Source: Candidatus Pelagibacter sp. (GTDB taxonomy: Bacteria; Pseudomonadota; Alphaproteobacteria; Pelagibacterales; Pelagibacteraceae). From it: a stretch of DNA of 12,836 nt. The notes beneath the pieces are model-generated. The model had not been told where the DNA came from. It was given only the letters and a program-made list of their open reading frames with translations, and searched no databases. Each line of letters starts with the position of its first letter. The first letter of the stretch is position 1. The translations under genes and the position numbers were made by a program. Location of the stretch: contig JAOIRP010000018.1 of assembly GCA_028221385.1 (NCBI GenBank), positions 1 to 12,836 on the forward strand, written 5' to 3'. Below, one piece after another: positions 1 to 7,733 of the stretch.

Positions 1-401
1 GAATTAAAATTTTCATCACTTATTAACCCCATATTAATAGACATCATACAGCCTTGACTAAAGCCTGCTAAACAAATTTCAGAATTTTTTAAATCATATT
101 TATTTTTAATTTCATTTATATACACTTTAAGTATATTTTCAGCCTTCTTGGATTGTTCTATTATATACTCTGGATCATCTTTTGTAAGGTCAAACCATTG
201 AAACCCTGATGGATTAATTGGACATTTTTCATGCCCATTAGGACATAAAAAAATAGTATTTGGCAAATGTCTCTTCCAACCTAAAGTTAACATGCTTATA
301 TCTTTTCCATCTCCACCATATCCGTGAAGTAAAATAATAGCATTTTTGACAGGTTTATTTTCTTCAGGTTTTATAACTGTGGTTGTTAGGCAAAATGTCA
401 T
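1..401 (-). CDS. Phospholipase/carboxylesterase family alpha/beta hydrolase (3' end cut by window edge)
   Basis: The reverse strand from the ATG at 401-399 reads open for 133 codons to the window edge, so only the N-terminal part is present. An oxyanion-hole type LHGYGGDG lies at residues 25-32 and the nucleophile elbow GFSQG at 113-117, making Ser115 the predicted catalytic serine. The Asp and His of the triad would lie beyond the edge. This is the architecture of the small phospholipase/carboxylesterase (EstB/YpfH-like) family, cytosolic esterases of uncertain natural substrate; no signal peptide is seen. The start is chosen because homology-like sequence (KPVKNAIILLHGYGG) begins soon after it. 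The gene is divergent from the HIG1 gene across 49 bases. The family is secure; the substrate is not predictable. Confidence 0.85.
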   Translation of the reverse strand, partial: MTFCLTTTVIKPEENKPVKNAIILLHGYGGDGKDISMLTLGWKRHLPNTIFLCPNGHEKCPINPSGFQWFDLTKDDPEYIIEQSKKAENILKVYINEIKNKYDLKNSEICLAGFSQGCMMSINMGLISDENFN

Positions 402-450
402 AGATAGTAAATTATGTTTTTTTTTTATCAAAACACTCTACAATACAATT
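402..450. promoter_or_regulatory. Divergent intergenic promoter region, carboxylesterase / HIG1 gene
   Basis: These 49 bases separate two divergent starts and must hold any local promoter. They contain a run of ten T (417-426). A TACAAT at 439-444 resembles a -10 box for the plus-strand gene; transcription would then start at or next to the ATG at 451, implying little or no leader. On the minus strand TACTAT (409-404) is similarly close to the ATG at 401. No convincing -35 box or Shine-Dalgarno sequence is visible for either gene. Weak assignment. Confidence 0.25.
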
Positions 451-654
451 ATGATTTCTGGAACTTTAGTTAAAATATTTGCAATAGTCCTTTTAATAGT
501 AGTAGCTGTAGTTCTAATTCTTGGAATTGGCACTCTCTTTAAGGGTGGGGAAACCAGTAAAAAATACTCCAATAAATTAATGCAACTTAGAGTGCTTTTA
601 CAATTTATAGCGATAGTGGCACTTGTATCTTTTGCTTACTTCTTTAAAGACTAG
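451..654 (+). CDS. HIG1 domain (twin transmembrane) protein
   Basis: A 67-residue protein made almost entirely of two hydrophobic helices, about residues 5-27 and 46-64, joined by a short polar loop with GGETSKKYSNK. The RxxxQ pattern at the start of helix 2 (QLRVLLQ) fits the HIG1 family signature. In mitochondria HIG1 proteins (Rcf1/HIGD) associate with cytochrome c oxidase; alphaproteobacterial members are thought to play a similar inner-membrane respiratory role, but substrate and partner cannot be read here. The open frame extends upstream to 346, but that part is antisense to the carboxylesterase and unlike the family, so the ATG at 451 is preferred. Its stop overlaps the stop of the converging thioredoxin fragment by four bases (CTAG). 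Family length and hydrophobicity agree well. Confidence 0.8.
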   Translation: MISGTLVKIFAIVLLIVVAVVLILGIGTLFKGGETSKKYSNKLMQLRVLLQFIAIVALVSFAYFFKD

Positions 655-779
655 TTATAAAATTTTAACCAATTGATAAAATCTTTATTATTAAAATCGA
701 TAGAGCCAATAATTCGTGCAAATTCTTGTCCTTCTTTATTAAATAAAATTGAAGTTGGGACTCCCCTTAATTTAAACGT
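651..779 (-). pseudogene. C-terminal fragment of a TlpA/ResA-like thioredoxin
   Basis: The reverse strand encodes 42 residues ending in TAG (653-651). They contain GVPTS, the cis-proline loop of the thioredoxin fold, followed by a beta-hairpin (ILFNKEGQEFARIIG) and a C-terminal helix, the standard end of TlpA/ResA/DsbE-type proteins. The signal peptide, the CxxC active site and about two thirds of the domain are missing, because upstream of codon 1 the sequence becomes nusA on the opposite strand and the thioredoxin frame hits TAA at 782-780. A complete member would be a periplasmic thiol-disulphide reductant, for example for cytochrome c biogenesis. The fragment cannot have redox activity. 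It is too short for routine gene finders. It may be an artefact of a chimeric junction rather than a true pseudogene. Confidence 0.7.
771..779. other. Breakpoint joining beheaded thioredoxin and beheaded nusA
   Basis: Left of this point the minus strand encodes the thioredoxin C-terminus; right of it the plus strand encodes NusA from mid S1 domain. The NusA frame is blocked by TAA at 768-770 and the thioredoxin frame by TAA at 782-780, so homology in each frame ends within these nine bases. The shared TTAAA (772-776) could be microhomology, since it fits both a thioredoxin and a NusA (VKR-like) reading. No recombinase site or insertion element is present. Confidence 0.65.
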
Positions 780-842
780 TTAGAATTTGGAAACGTTATT
801 ATAGATCTTGGTAGAACAGAGGCAATTATTCAAAAAAATGAA

Positions 843-1874
843 ATGATACCTAGAGAAAATATTAAAGCAGGAGATAGAATAAAAGCTTACTGTTATGATG
901 TTAGGAGAGAAACTAGAGGCCAACAAATATTTTTATCAAGAGCTCATCCTAAATTTATGGAAAAATTATTTGTACAAGAGGTTCCAGAAATTTATGATGG
1001 ACTAATAGAAATTAAGTCATCAGCAAGAGACCCTGGAAGTAGAGCAAAAATTTGTGTAAAAGCAGTCGATACTTCTTTGGATCCTGTTGGAGCTTGCGTG
1101 GGAATGAGAGGATCAAGAGTACAGGCAGTAGTTAACGAACTTCAAGGTGAAAAAATTGATATAGTAAATTGGTCTGAAGATCCTGCAATAGTTGTATCTA
1201 ATGCATTGTCACCAGCAGAAGTTCAAAGAGTTAATGTAGATAGTGCTTCAAAAAAGTTAGACGTTATTCTTAATGAAGAAAATCTAAGTAAAGCAATAGG
1301 TCGAAGAGGTCAAAACGTAAGATTGGCTACAAAATTAAAAGCTACTAAGGAAAACCTTCCAACTGATGCTGAAGATTCAGAAAGAAGACAATTAGAATTT
1401 AAAGAAAAAACTGAAAACTTTGTTAAAAATTTAGAATTAGATGAAACATTGGGTCAATTATTAGTAGCAGAAGGTTTTTCTTCAATATCTGATATTAAGG
1501 ATAGTACACCAGAAGGTTTAATGAAAATTGAAGGAATAGAAGAAGATACTGCGAAGGCTTTAATAGAAAGAGCAAAAGAATTTCATCAAAAGGATCAAGA
1601 AGATATAACAAAAAGAATAAAAGATTTAGGACTTGAGGACAATTTAATAAATCACAAAGGCTTAACGCCAGGAATGCTGGTTACTCTTGGAGAAAAAAAA
1701 ATATTGAATCTTACCGATTTTGCAGATCTTGCCTCTGATGAGTTAACAGGCGGTTTTGATATAGTTAAAGGTGAACGAATTAAAATACAGGGTTATCTTG
1801 AAGACTTTGCGCTTTCAAAAGATGAAGCTGATGAATTAATAATGTCAGCAAGAAACATAATTTATAAAGATTGA
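843..1874 (+). CDS. nusA: Transcription elongation/termination factor NusA, N-terminally truncated
   Basis: NusA binds RNA polymerase and nascent RNA, modulating pausing, termination and antitermination. From the ATG at 843 this product is 343 residues; usual bacterial NusA is near 500. In-frame NusA-like coding continues upstream from the ATG to about 774 (KRLEFGNVIIDLGRTEAII, part of the S1 domain) and then stops at the breakpoint. So roughly the first 140 residues, the polymerase-binding N-terminal domain and the S1 start, are missing, and the ATG at 843 is only the first usable codon. Present are the S1 tail, KH1 with GACVGMRGSRVQ, KH2 with AIGRRGQNVRL, and two C-terminal helix-hairpin-helix-like repeats ending in SARNII. 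A protein without the N-terminal domain would not be expected to support NusA function. infB follows after 10 bases; no ylxR lies between. Family identity is certain; the 5' end is abnormal. Confidence 0.93.
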   Translation: MIPRENIKAGDRIKAYCYDVRRETRGQQIFLSRAHPKFMEKLFVQEVPEIYDGLIEIKSSARDPGSRAKICVKAVDTSLDPVGACVGMRGSRVQAVVNELQGEKIDIVNWSEDPAIVVSNALSPAEVQRVNVDSASKKLDVILNEENLSKAIGRRGQNVRLATKLKATKENLPTDAEDSERRQLEFKEKTENFVKNLELDETLGQLLVAEGFSSISDIKDSTPEGLMKIEGIEEDTAKALIERAKEFHQKDQEDITKRIKDLGLEDNLINHKGLTPGMLVTLGEKKILNLTDFADLASDELTGGFDIVKGERIKIQGYLEDFALSKDEADELIMSARNIIYKD

Positions 1875-1884
1875 GTAATGAAAT

Positions 1885-4080
1885 ATGGACAAGAAAAAAT
1901 CAAAACTTACAATATCTGGCATAGCCAAAAAATCTATAGAAAGTATAGAGAAAGCAAAAACTCAAAGTAAAAATTCAGTTGTTATTGAAAAAAAACTTAA
2001 TAAATTTTCACCAAAAAGTAATTTTAGTAAACCATCTAGTGTAAGGTCAAAACCTCCAATTAAAACAACCAGACCTAGTATAATACCAAAAACTTCAACA
2101 CCAATAACAAATGATTATGAGAGGCGTAAATTGGCTGAGCAAAGAGCCACAAGAAGACTAAAGGGTGATGCGGGAGACAAGGGAAAACCAACAAAAAAAA
2201 GAGAATTAAAGCTGACAGTTTCAAGAGCATTAAGTGATGAAATAGAAGCAAGATCTAGAAGTATGGCATCACTTAAAAGAGCCAAACAAAAAGAAAATAG
2301 AGAACTTACAAAAGAAGAAATTCAAGAAAATTTAAAACCAGTTAAAAGAGATGTAAATATTCCAGAAGCAATCACAGTTCGAGAGTTAGCAAATAGAATG
2401 GCAGAACAATCAAGCAACGTTATAAAACATTTATTTGGAATGGGAGTTACTGTAACAATAAATCAAACGTTAGCAGCAGATACAGCAGAATATTTGGTTA
2501 AAGAATTTGGGCATAATCCTATAAGAGAGACTAAAGCTGAAGAAATTATACAAAAAATAAAAGAGACAAGATCTGAAAATTTAAAAAATAGACCTCCAAT
2601 AGTAACTGTAATGGGTCATGTTGATCACGGTAAAACCTCTGTTTTAGATGTTCTAAGAAGTGCAAACGTAGTATCTGGAGAGTTTGGAGGTATAACCCAA
2701 CATATCGGAGCTTATCAAATAGAACATCAATCCAATAAAATTACATTTATTGATACTCCTGGACACGCTGCATTCACAGAGATGAGGGCTAGAGGATCAA
2801 AGTTAACTGATGTTGTTGTGTTGGTTGTTGCAGCAGATGATGGTGTAAAACCTCAAACAATAGAGTCGATCAAACATGCAAAAGCAGCAAAAGTTCCTAT
2901 TGTAGTAGCAATTAACAAATGTGACTTGCCAGAGGCAGACCCACAAAAAATTAAAAATCAACTTCTAGAGTATGAATTAATTGCAGAAGATTTATCTGGA
3001 GATACGTTGATGGTTGAAATTTCTGCAAAAACAAAAAAAAATTTAGATAAACTTGTTGAGTCTATTGTCTTACAAGCTGAAATATTAGACTTAAAAACTG
3101 ATTTTGATTCAAAAGCAACAGCCATAGTTTTAGAATCAAAAATTGATGTTGGAAGAGGAGCTGTAGCAACAGTAGTAGTGACTTCAGGTACAATTAAAAA
3201 AGGAGATTTTTTTGTAAGCGGATTAAAGTGGGGAAAAGTTAGAGCTTTAATTAATGATAAAGGACAAAATATAAATGAAGCTCCACCATCATCACCTGTA
3301 GAAATTTTAGGTATTAATGGTGCAGCAAAATCTGGAGATGATTTTATTGTTTTAGATACAGAAAAAGAAGCTAAAACGTTAAGTGAAAATAGAGCGGAAG
3401 AAAATAAAAGTGGTGGAAATCCATTAACATTTGCAACTCAAGACTCTGCTTTTGCTGATAAATCTATTGATGAATTGAATATTATAGTGAAATCAGATGT
3501 TCATGGATCATCTGAGGCAATTAAAAGTGCTATTAACCAGATCACACATGAAGAAGTTAAGCCTAAGATTATATTATCAGATATTGGGATGGTAACCGAA
3601 ACAGATGTTACTTTGGCAAAAGCTTCAAATGCTGTCTTAATTGCTTTTAATGTTAAACCAAGTAAGGAAGCAAAAAAATTAGCAGAAAATGAAAAAATTA
3701 ATATCGTTTCTTACAATATAATTTATGAAGTTTTGGATTACATAAAACAAAAAATGTCAGGTTTACTTTCTCCTGATGTTCAAGAAACTGTTACTGGAAC
3801 AGCTCAAATTTTAGAAATATTTAAAGTGTCAGGAACGGGAAAAGTTGCAGGATCAAAAGTTATTGAAGGTGAAATTTCAAGTGGATCAGATGCTAGAGTT
3901 ATTCGTGATGGTGCAATCATATATACTGGAAAAATTAGCACAATTTTTAGAGAAAAAAACCAGGCTAAACAGGTTAGCAATGGGCAAGAATGTGGAATAA
4001 CACTTAAAGACTTTATAGATTTTCAAAAAGACGATACAATAGAAGCTTATAGCGTCACATCGACGGAAAGAATGATATAA
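1885..4080 (+). CDS. infB: Translation initiation factor IF-2
   Basis: A GTPase that places initiator fMet-tRNA on the 30S subunit and promotes 50S joining. At 731 residues it is shorter than the E. coli form because the N-terminal linker is reduced. Order: a basic low-complexity N-terminus (1-155, Lys/Ser/Pro rich), the conserved IF2_N domain about 160-212 ([10 protein letters not shown]...), and the G domain about 237-385. Its G motifs are G1 GHVDHGKT (244-251), G2 GGIT (268-271), G3 DTPGH (290-294), G4 NKCD (344-347) and G5 SAK (380-382). Beta-barrel domain II and the C-terminal fMet-tRNA-binding domain follow. All key residues are intact. The start at 1885 lies 10 bases after the nusA stop without a clear Shine-Dalgarno sequence. 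The TAATG junction overlaps rbfA by one base, implying translational coupling. Confidence 0.97.
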   Translation: MDKKKSKLTISGIAKKSIESIEKAKTQSKNSVVIEKKLNKFSPKSNFSKPSSVRSKPPIKTTRPSIIPKTSTPITNDYERRKLAEQRATRRLKGDAGDKGKPTKKRELKLTVSRALSDEIEARSRSMASLKRAKQKENRELTKEEIQENLKPVKRDVNIPEAITVRELANRMAEQSSNVIKHLFGMGVTVTINQTLAADTAEYLVKEFGHNPIRETKAEEIIQKIKETRSENLKNRPPIVTVMGHVDHGKTSVLDVLRSANVVSGEFGGITQHIGAYQIEHQSNKITFIDTPGHAAFTEMRARGSKLTDVVVLVVAADDGVKPQTIESIKHAKAAKVPIVVAINKCDLPEADPQKIKNQLLEYELIAEDLSGDTLMVEISAKTKKNLDKLVESIVLQAEILDLKTDFDSKATAIVLESKIDVGRGAVATVVVTSGTIKKGDFFVSGLKWGKVRALINDKGQNINEAPPSSPVEILGINGAAKSGDDFIVLDTEKEAKTLSENRAEENKSGGNPLTFATQDSAFADKSIDELNIIVKSDVHGSSEAIKSAINQITHEEVKPKIILSDIGMVTETDVTLAKASNAVLIAFNVKPSKEAKKLAENEKINIVSYNIIYEVLDYIKQKMSGLLSPDVQETVTGTAQILEIFKVSGTGKVAGSKVIEGEISSGSDARVIRDGAIIYTGKISTIFREKNQAKQVSNGQECGITLKDFIDFQKDDTIEAYSVTSTERMI

Positions 4081-4448
4081 TGGCTGACAGAATAGGCAAA
4101 CCAGTTTCACAGAGACAATTACGTGTCGGGGAGATGATTAAGCAATCTTTAGGCATGATTTTTTCTAGAAATGAGGCTAAGGTGCCGAATTTAGAAACTA
4201 ACACTATTACGGTTACAGAAGTAAAAATGAGTCAAGACCTTAAAATTGCAAAAGCATATGTATTACCTCTAGGAGGAAAAGATACAGATGAAGTTATTAA
4301 AAAATTAAAAGAGTACTCTTTTTTAATAAGAAAAGTTTTGTCTAAAAAAATAATTATGAAATATTTACCAAAGATACTTTTTGCGAAAGACGATTCTTTT
4401 GAATATGCAGAAAAAATTGAAAATTTAATAAAACAATCAAATAAATAG
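4080..4448 (+). CDS. rbfA: 30S ribosome-binding factor RbfA
   Basis: RbfA is a KH-like assembly factor that binds immature 30S subunits near the 5' end of 16S rRNA and is needed for late maturation and growth in the cold. The 122-residue product begins with the family's basic helix (SQRQLRVGEMIKQSL) and continues with ITVTEVKMSQDLKIAKAYVLPLGG, the conserved central strand region, then a helix and the RKVLSKKIIMKYLPKILFAKDDSFEYAEKIENLI segment typical of the C-terminal half. Its ATG overlaps the infB stop by one base (TAATG). The length is normal for the family. truB, which commonly follows rbfA, is absent; rpsO begins 13 bases downstream. Confidence 0.94.
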   Translation: MADRIGKPVSQRQLRVGEMIKQSLGMIFSRNEAKVPNLETNTITVTEVKMSQDLKIAKAYVLPLGGKDTDEVIKKLKEYSFLIRKVLSKKIIMKYLPKILFAKDDSFEYAEKIENLIKQSNK

Positions 4449-4461
4449 GAAAAAAAATAGT

Positions 4462-4710
4462 ATGACGAAAAAAGCAGAAGAATTAAAAATGCATGGAAAG
4501 GACACTGGTTCTTCAGAAGTACAAATTGCATTATTAACAGATAAAATTGAAACTCTTTCAAAACACATTAAAGAATTTAAAAAAGATAAACATTCTTCAG
4601 TGGGGTTATTAAGAGCAGTAAATAGAAGAAAGAAATTGTTAGAATACTTGAAGAAAAATAAAATGGATTCTTACAAAAATGTACTGTCGAAATTGAATTT
4701 AAGAAAATAG
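4462..4710 (+). CDS. rpsO: Small ribosomal subunit protein S15 (short N-terminus)
   Basis: S15 binds the three-way junction of 16S rRNA helices 20-22 and makes an intersubunit bridge. The product is 82 residues against 88-89 usually; the missing residues are all before the DTGS motif, in helix alpha 1. No in-frame ATG, GTG or TTG lies between this ATG and the rbfA stop, so the short N-terminus is real in this sequence. The rRNA-contacting residues equivalent to E. coli His41, Asp48 and Ser51 are retained (His34, Asp41 and Ser44 here), as is the GLL...[11 protein letters not shown] helix. The usually conserved Arg-Arg after the Ser, in the HSRRGLL motif, is Ser-Val (HSSVGLL). An AGGA at 4447-4450 is a possible but distant ribosome-binding site. 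Identity is secure; the divergence is notable. Confidence 0.93.
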   Translation: MTKKAEELKMHGKDTGSSEVQIALLTDKIETLSKHIKEFKKDKHSSVGLLRAVNRRKKLLEYLKKNKMDSYKNVLSKLNLRK

Positions 4711-4766
4711 AAATCAAGATAGATAGAACGGAATGGAATGAAACGAACGAACGAAATGGAAATGAA
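4711..4766 (+). promoter_or_regulatory. Purine-rich pnp leader with overlapping upstream ORFs
   Basis: The 56 bases between rpsO and pnp are almost pyrimidine-free and made of short related units (GGAAT, GAACGAACGAA, GGAAATGAAATG). They contain ATGs at 4733, 4738, 4756 and 4762 besides the pnp ATG at 4767. The ATG at 4733 opens a two-codon ORF (M-E-stop); the one at 4738 opens a 20-codon ORF, out of frame with pnp, ending in TAG at 4798-4800 inside it. No hairpin like the RNase III site of the E. coli pnp leader is visible. Leader function is inferred only. Confidence 0.3.
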
Positions 4767-6839
4767 ATGTTTAAAGTATATAAGAAGGAAATTGAAGTAG
4801 CAGGCAAGAAAATAAGTTTAGAGACAGGTAAAGTAGCAAGACAAGCAGACGGAGCAATCATCGCTTCATGTGGTGAAACAGTTATTTTAGCAACAGTGGT
4901 AGGAGCAAAGAAAGTAAATCCAGATATGGATTATTTTCCGCTATCAGTAAACTACCAAGAAAAATATTACGCAGGTGGAAAAATTCCGGGTGGATTTTTT
5001 AAAAGAGAAGCAAGACCAACTGAAAGTGAACAATTAATTTCAAGATTAATTGACCGACCTATCAGACCGTTATTTCCTGGTGAATTTAAAAATGAAGTAC
5101 AGTTGTTACCAACGGTAATTTCATATGATAAAGAAAACCAACCAGACATCCTTGCAATCACTGCTTCATCAGCAGCATTAGCTATTTCAGGAATGCCATT
5201 TATGGGTCCTGTAGGAGCTTCAAGAGTTGGTTATGTTGATGGTAAGTACATTCTTAACCCATCAAAAGCTGAATTAGAAAACTCTAGTTTAGATTTAGTT
5301 GTAGCTGGTACTAAAGATGCAGTACTTATGGTTGAGTCAGAAACATCAGGTTTATCTGAAGAAATAATGTTAGCTGCAGTTAAATTTGGTCATGAAGGCT
5401 TTGTTCCAGTAATTAAAATGATTGAGGAGTTAGCTAAAGAATGTAGAAAGCCGGAATGGACTGTTGAAAAGAAAGATTTATCTGAAGTTAAGAAAAAACT
5501 TGAGAGTGAATTTACTAAAGATTTAACTAAAGCTTTCGGTACAATAGATAAGCAAGATAGATCAAATCAAATTTCAGAAATATCTGAAAAAGCTAAACAG
5601 CTTTTTGCTGATAACGAAGATTACTCAGATTTTAATGTTAATGATGAGTTAAAAAATCTCGAAAAAAAAATTGTTAGAACTGATATTCTTAAGAATAAAA
5701 AAAGAATTGATGGTAGAGGTTTAGCTGATGTAAGAGCTATCGAATGTGAAGTTGGTGTTTTACCAAGAACTCATGGTTCAGCATTATTTACTAGAGGTGA
5801 AACACAAGCAATTGTAGTTACTACTTTGGGAACTTCTGATGATGAACAAAGAATAGAAAGTCTAGATGGTCAGTCTAGAGAAAGATTTATGCTTCATTAC
5901 AATTTTCCTCCTTTTTCAGTTGGTGAAACTGGAAGAATTGGAACAGGTAGACGTGAAGTTGGTCATGGAAAATTAGCATGGAGAGCAATCAATTCTTCTC
6001 TTCCTTCAAAGGAAGTATTTCCATACACCTTTAGAATAGTATCAGAGATTACTGAATCTAACGGTTCTTCATCAATGGCTACTGTTTGTGGGGCTTCTCT
6101 TGCATTAATGGATGCTGGTGTTCCAATTAAAGAGCCAGTTGCAGGTATTGCAATGGGTTTAATTAAAGAAGGCGATGATTTTAGTGTCCTATCAGATATT
6201 TTAGGTGATGAAGATCACTTAGGAGACATGGACTTTAAAGTTGCCGGAACTAAAGATGGAATTACTTCACTTCAAATGGATATCAAAATTACTGGTATTA
6301 CTTTTGAAATCATGGAGCAGGCCTTAAAGCAGGCTAAAGATGGAAGAGTTCATATCTTAGGTGAAATGAATAAAGCTTTAAGTGAATCAAGAGCTGATGT
6401 TGGACAACACACTCCAAAAATGGAACAAATAACTGTTGATAAAAAAGATATTGCAGCTGTTATTGGAAAAGGTGGTGCAACAATTAGAGAGATTGTTGAA
6501 AAATCAGGTGCAAAAGTTGATGTGAACGATGAAGGGGTTGTGACAGTTGCTGCTCCAGATGAAGAGTCCAGAAATATCGCTATGCAGTTTATTAAAGACA
6601 TCACTGCAAAAGCTGAACTTAATAAAATTTACTCAGGCAAAGTAATGAAAATTATGGAGTTTGGTGCATTTGTAAACTTCTTAGGTAAACAAGACGGTCT
6701 TGTTCACATCTCAGAACTTGCTCCTAAAAGAGTAGAAAAAGTTACTGACGTTGTTAAAGAAGGTGATGAAGTAAAAGTTAAAGTAATTGGTTTCGATAGA
6801 GGTAAAGTTAAACTTTCTATGAAACAAGCAGCTGAATAA
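4767..6839 (+). CDS. pnp: Polyribonucleotide nucleotidyltransferase (PNPase)
   Basis: A trimeric 3'-5' phosphorolytic exoribonuclease of mRNA decay. The 690-residue product is complete. Order: RNase PH domain 1 (about 12-145), an alpha-helical linker (about 240-310), catalytic RNase PH domain 2 (about 320-535), KH (about 553-612) and S1 (about 618-687). Visible signatures are [10 protein letters not shown] (77-86), FTRGETQ (341-347), phosphate-site GSSSM (433-437), the metal-binding Asp481 and Asp487 in GDEDHLGD, the KH loop VIGKGG (565-570), and the S1 segment [19 protein letters not shown]. It ends straight after S1 without the C-terminal extension some orthologues use to contact RNase E. 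The start follows a purine-rich leader with several competing ATGs; 4767 is the only one in frame and yields the family N-terminus. rpsO-pnp adjacency is widely conserved in bacteria. Confidence 0.97.
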   Translation: MFKVYKKEIEVAGKKISLETGKVARQADGAIIASCGETVILATVVGAKKVNPDMDYFPLSVNYQEKYYAGGKIPGGFFKREARPTESEQLISRLIDRPIRPLFPGEFKNEVQLLPTVISYDKENQPDILAITASSAALAISGMPFMGPVGASRVGYVDGKYILNPSKAELENSSLDLVVAGTKDAVLMVESETSGLSEEIMLAAVKFGHEGFVPVIKMIEELAKECRKPEWTVEKKDLSEVKKKLESEFTKDLTKAFGTIDKQDRSNQISEISEKAKQLFADNEDYSDFNVNDELKNLEKKIVRTDILKNKKRIDGRGLADVRAIECEVGVLPRTHGSALFTRGETQAIVVTTLGTSDDEQRIESLDGQSRERFMLHYNFPPFSVGETGRIGTGRREVGHGKLAWRAINSSLPSKEVFPYTFRIVSEITESNGSSSMATVCGASLALMDAGVPIKEPVAGIAMGLIKEGDDFSVLSDILGDEDHLGDMDFKVAGTKDGITSLQMDIKITGITFEIMEQALKQAKDGRVHILGEMNKALSESRADVGQHTPKMEQITVDKKDIAAVIGKGGATIREIVEKSGAKVDVNDEGVVTVAAPDEESRNIAMQFIKDITAKAELNKIYSGKVMKIMEFGAFVNFLGKQDGLVHISELAPKRVEKVTDVVKEGDEVKVKVIGFDRGKVKLSMKQAAE

Positions 6840-6860
6840 TACTTTAAATTAAAATTCTAA

Positions 6861-6891
6861 AATCCCGGAATGAAAGTTCTGGGGTTTTTTT
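6861..6891 (+). terminator. Intrinsic terminator after pnp (possibly bidirectional)
   Basis: AATCCCGGAA (6861-6870) pairs with TTCTGGGGTT (6877-6886) over ten base pairs, two of them G-T, around the six-base loop TGAAAG. Seven T (6885-6891) end the structure, the first two within the stem. This closes the nusA-pnp transcription unit. On the minus strand the same stem is followed by TTTTAGAATTTTAA, so it may also stop transcripts running off fabI. The next 54 bases (6892-6945) up to the fabI stop hold no gene. Confidence 0.9.
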
Positions 6892-6945
6892 GGCGCACCT
6901 GGCAACAGAACGCCCCTAATATTTTTAACTAAATTTAACTATATT

Positions 6946-7731
6946 TTAAGTAATATTCTTAGGATCTGGCATCCCAACCTTATTATATCCGGCATCTACG
7001 TAGTGAATTTCACCTGTAACACCGTTTGCAAGGTCGCTTAATAGATATAATGCTGAATTTCCAACATCATGGATATCTACGTTTCTTTTAAGAAAAGAAT
7101 GATCTTCATTCCATTTGTATAAGAATTTTGCATCTCCAATAGCAGAAGCTGCTAATGTTTTAATTGGTCCTGCACTAATTGCATTTACCCTCATGCCTTT
7201 AGCACCAAGATCTCTAGCTAAGTATTTTACACTTGCTTCAAGAGCTGATTTACAAACACCCATTACATTATAATTTGGAATAGCTTTAGTAGACTCATAA
7301 GTTAAAGTTAACATACTTCCACCTTCTTTCATTACTTTAGATGCCTCTTTTGCAACTTCTGTAAATGAAAAACATGAAATTAACATGCTTCTTAAAAAGT
7401 TTTCTCTAGTAGTGTTTAAATACTCTCCTGATAGTTCTGATTTATCTGAGAATGCTACTGCGTGTACTACAAAATCAATTTGTCCCCACTCTGATTTTAT
7501 ATCTTCAAATAATTTTATTACTTCTTCTTTGTTTTCAACGTCACAACTAAATGTTGTTTTTGAATTTAATTTTTCTGCTAAAGGAATTACTCTTTTTTTT
7601 AAAGCATCACCCAAATATGTGAATGCAAGTTCAGCTCCAGCTTCAGCAAGTTTTTGTGAAATACCCCAAGCGATAGATCTTTCGTTGGCAACGCCCATGA
7701 TTAATCCTTTTTTACCCTTCATCAAACTCAT
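6946..7731 (-). CDS. fabI: Enoyl-ACP reductase (NADH), FabI type
   Basis: A cytosolic short-chain dehydrogenase fold enzyme that reduces trans-2-enoyl-ACP, the last step of each fatty acid elongation cycle. The 261-residue product has the FabI nucleotide-binding segment GVANERSIAWGI (13-24), Asp64 and Val65 after the CDV strand, HAVAF (90-94), and the active-site set Tyr145, Tyr154 and Lys161 in YNVMGVCK, then SAGPIKTLAAS. The Tyr-Tyr spacing is nine residues rather than the ten of E. coli (Tyr146/Tyr156), a one-residue loop deletion. Positions matching E. coli Gly93 and Phe203, both linked to triclosan binding, are alanine here. The ATG at 7731 gives MSLMKGKKGL; a second ATG three codons later is possible. 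It is third in the fabA-fabB-fabI operon, with two bases after fabB. Confidence 0.95.
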   Translation of the reverse strand: MSLMKGKKGLIMGVANERSIAWGISQKLAEAGAELAFTYLGDALKKRVIPLAEKLNSKTTFSCDVENKEEVIKLFEDIKSEWGQIDFVVHAVAFSDKSELSGEYLNTTRENFLRSMLISCFSFTEVAKEASKVMKEGGSMLTLTYESTKAIPNYNVMGVCKSALEASVKYLARDLGAKGMRVNAISAGPIKTLAASAIGDAKFLYKWNEDHSFLKRNVDIHDVGNSALYLLSDLANGVTGEIHYVDAGYNKVGMPDPKNIT

Positions 7732-7733
7732 GA

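Noticed and set aside
346..450. Longer N-terminus for the HIG1 gene
   Set aside because: These codons are antisense to the carboxylesterase coding region and unlike HIG1 proteins; the ATG at 451 gives the family start.
4232..4861. Minus-strand open frames opposite rbfA, rpsO and the pnp start
   Set aside because: Phe/Ser/Leu-rich translations typical of antisense to lysine-rich AT-rich genes; the plus-strand genes are clear.
6892..6915. GGCG...CGCC bracketed sequence after the pnp terminator, resembling a tRNA 3' end or attachment site
   Set aside because: Only four pairs, no T-arm or anticodon structure and no nearby integrase; too weak to call.
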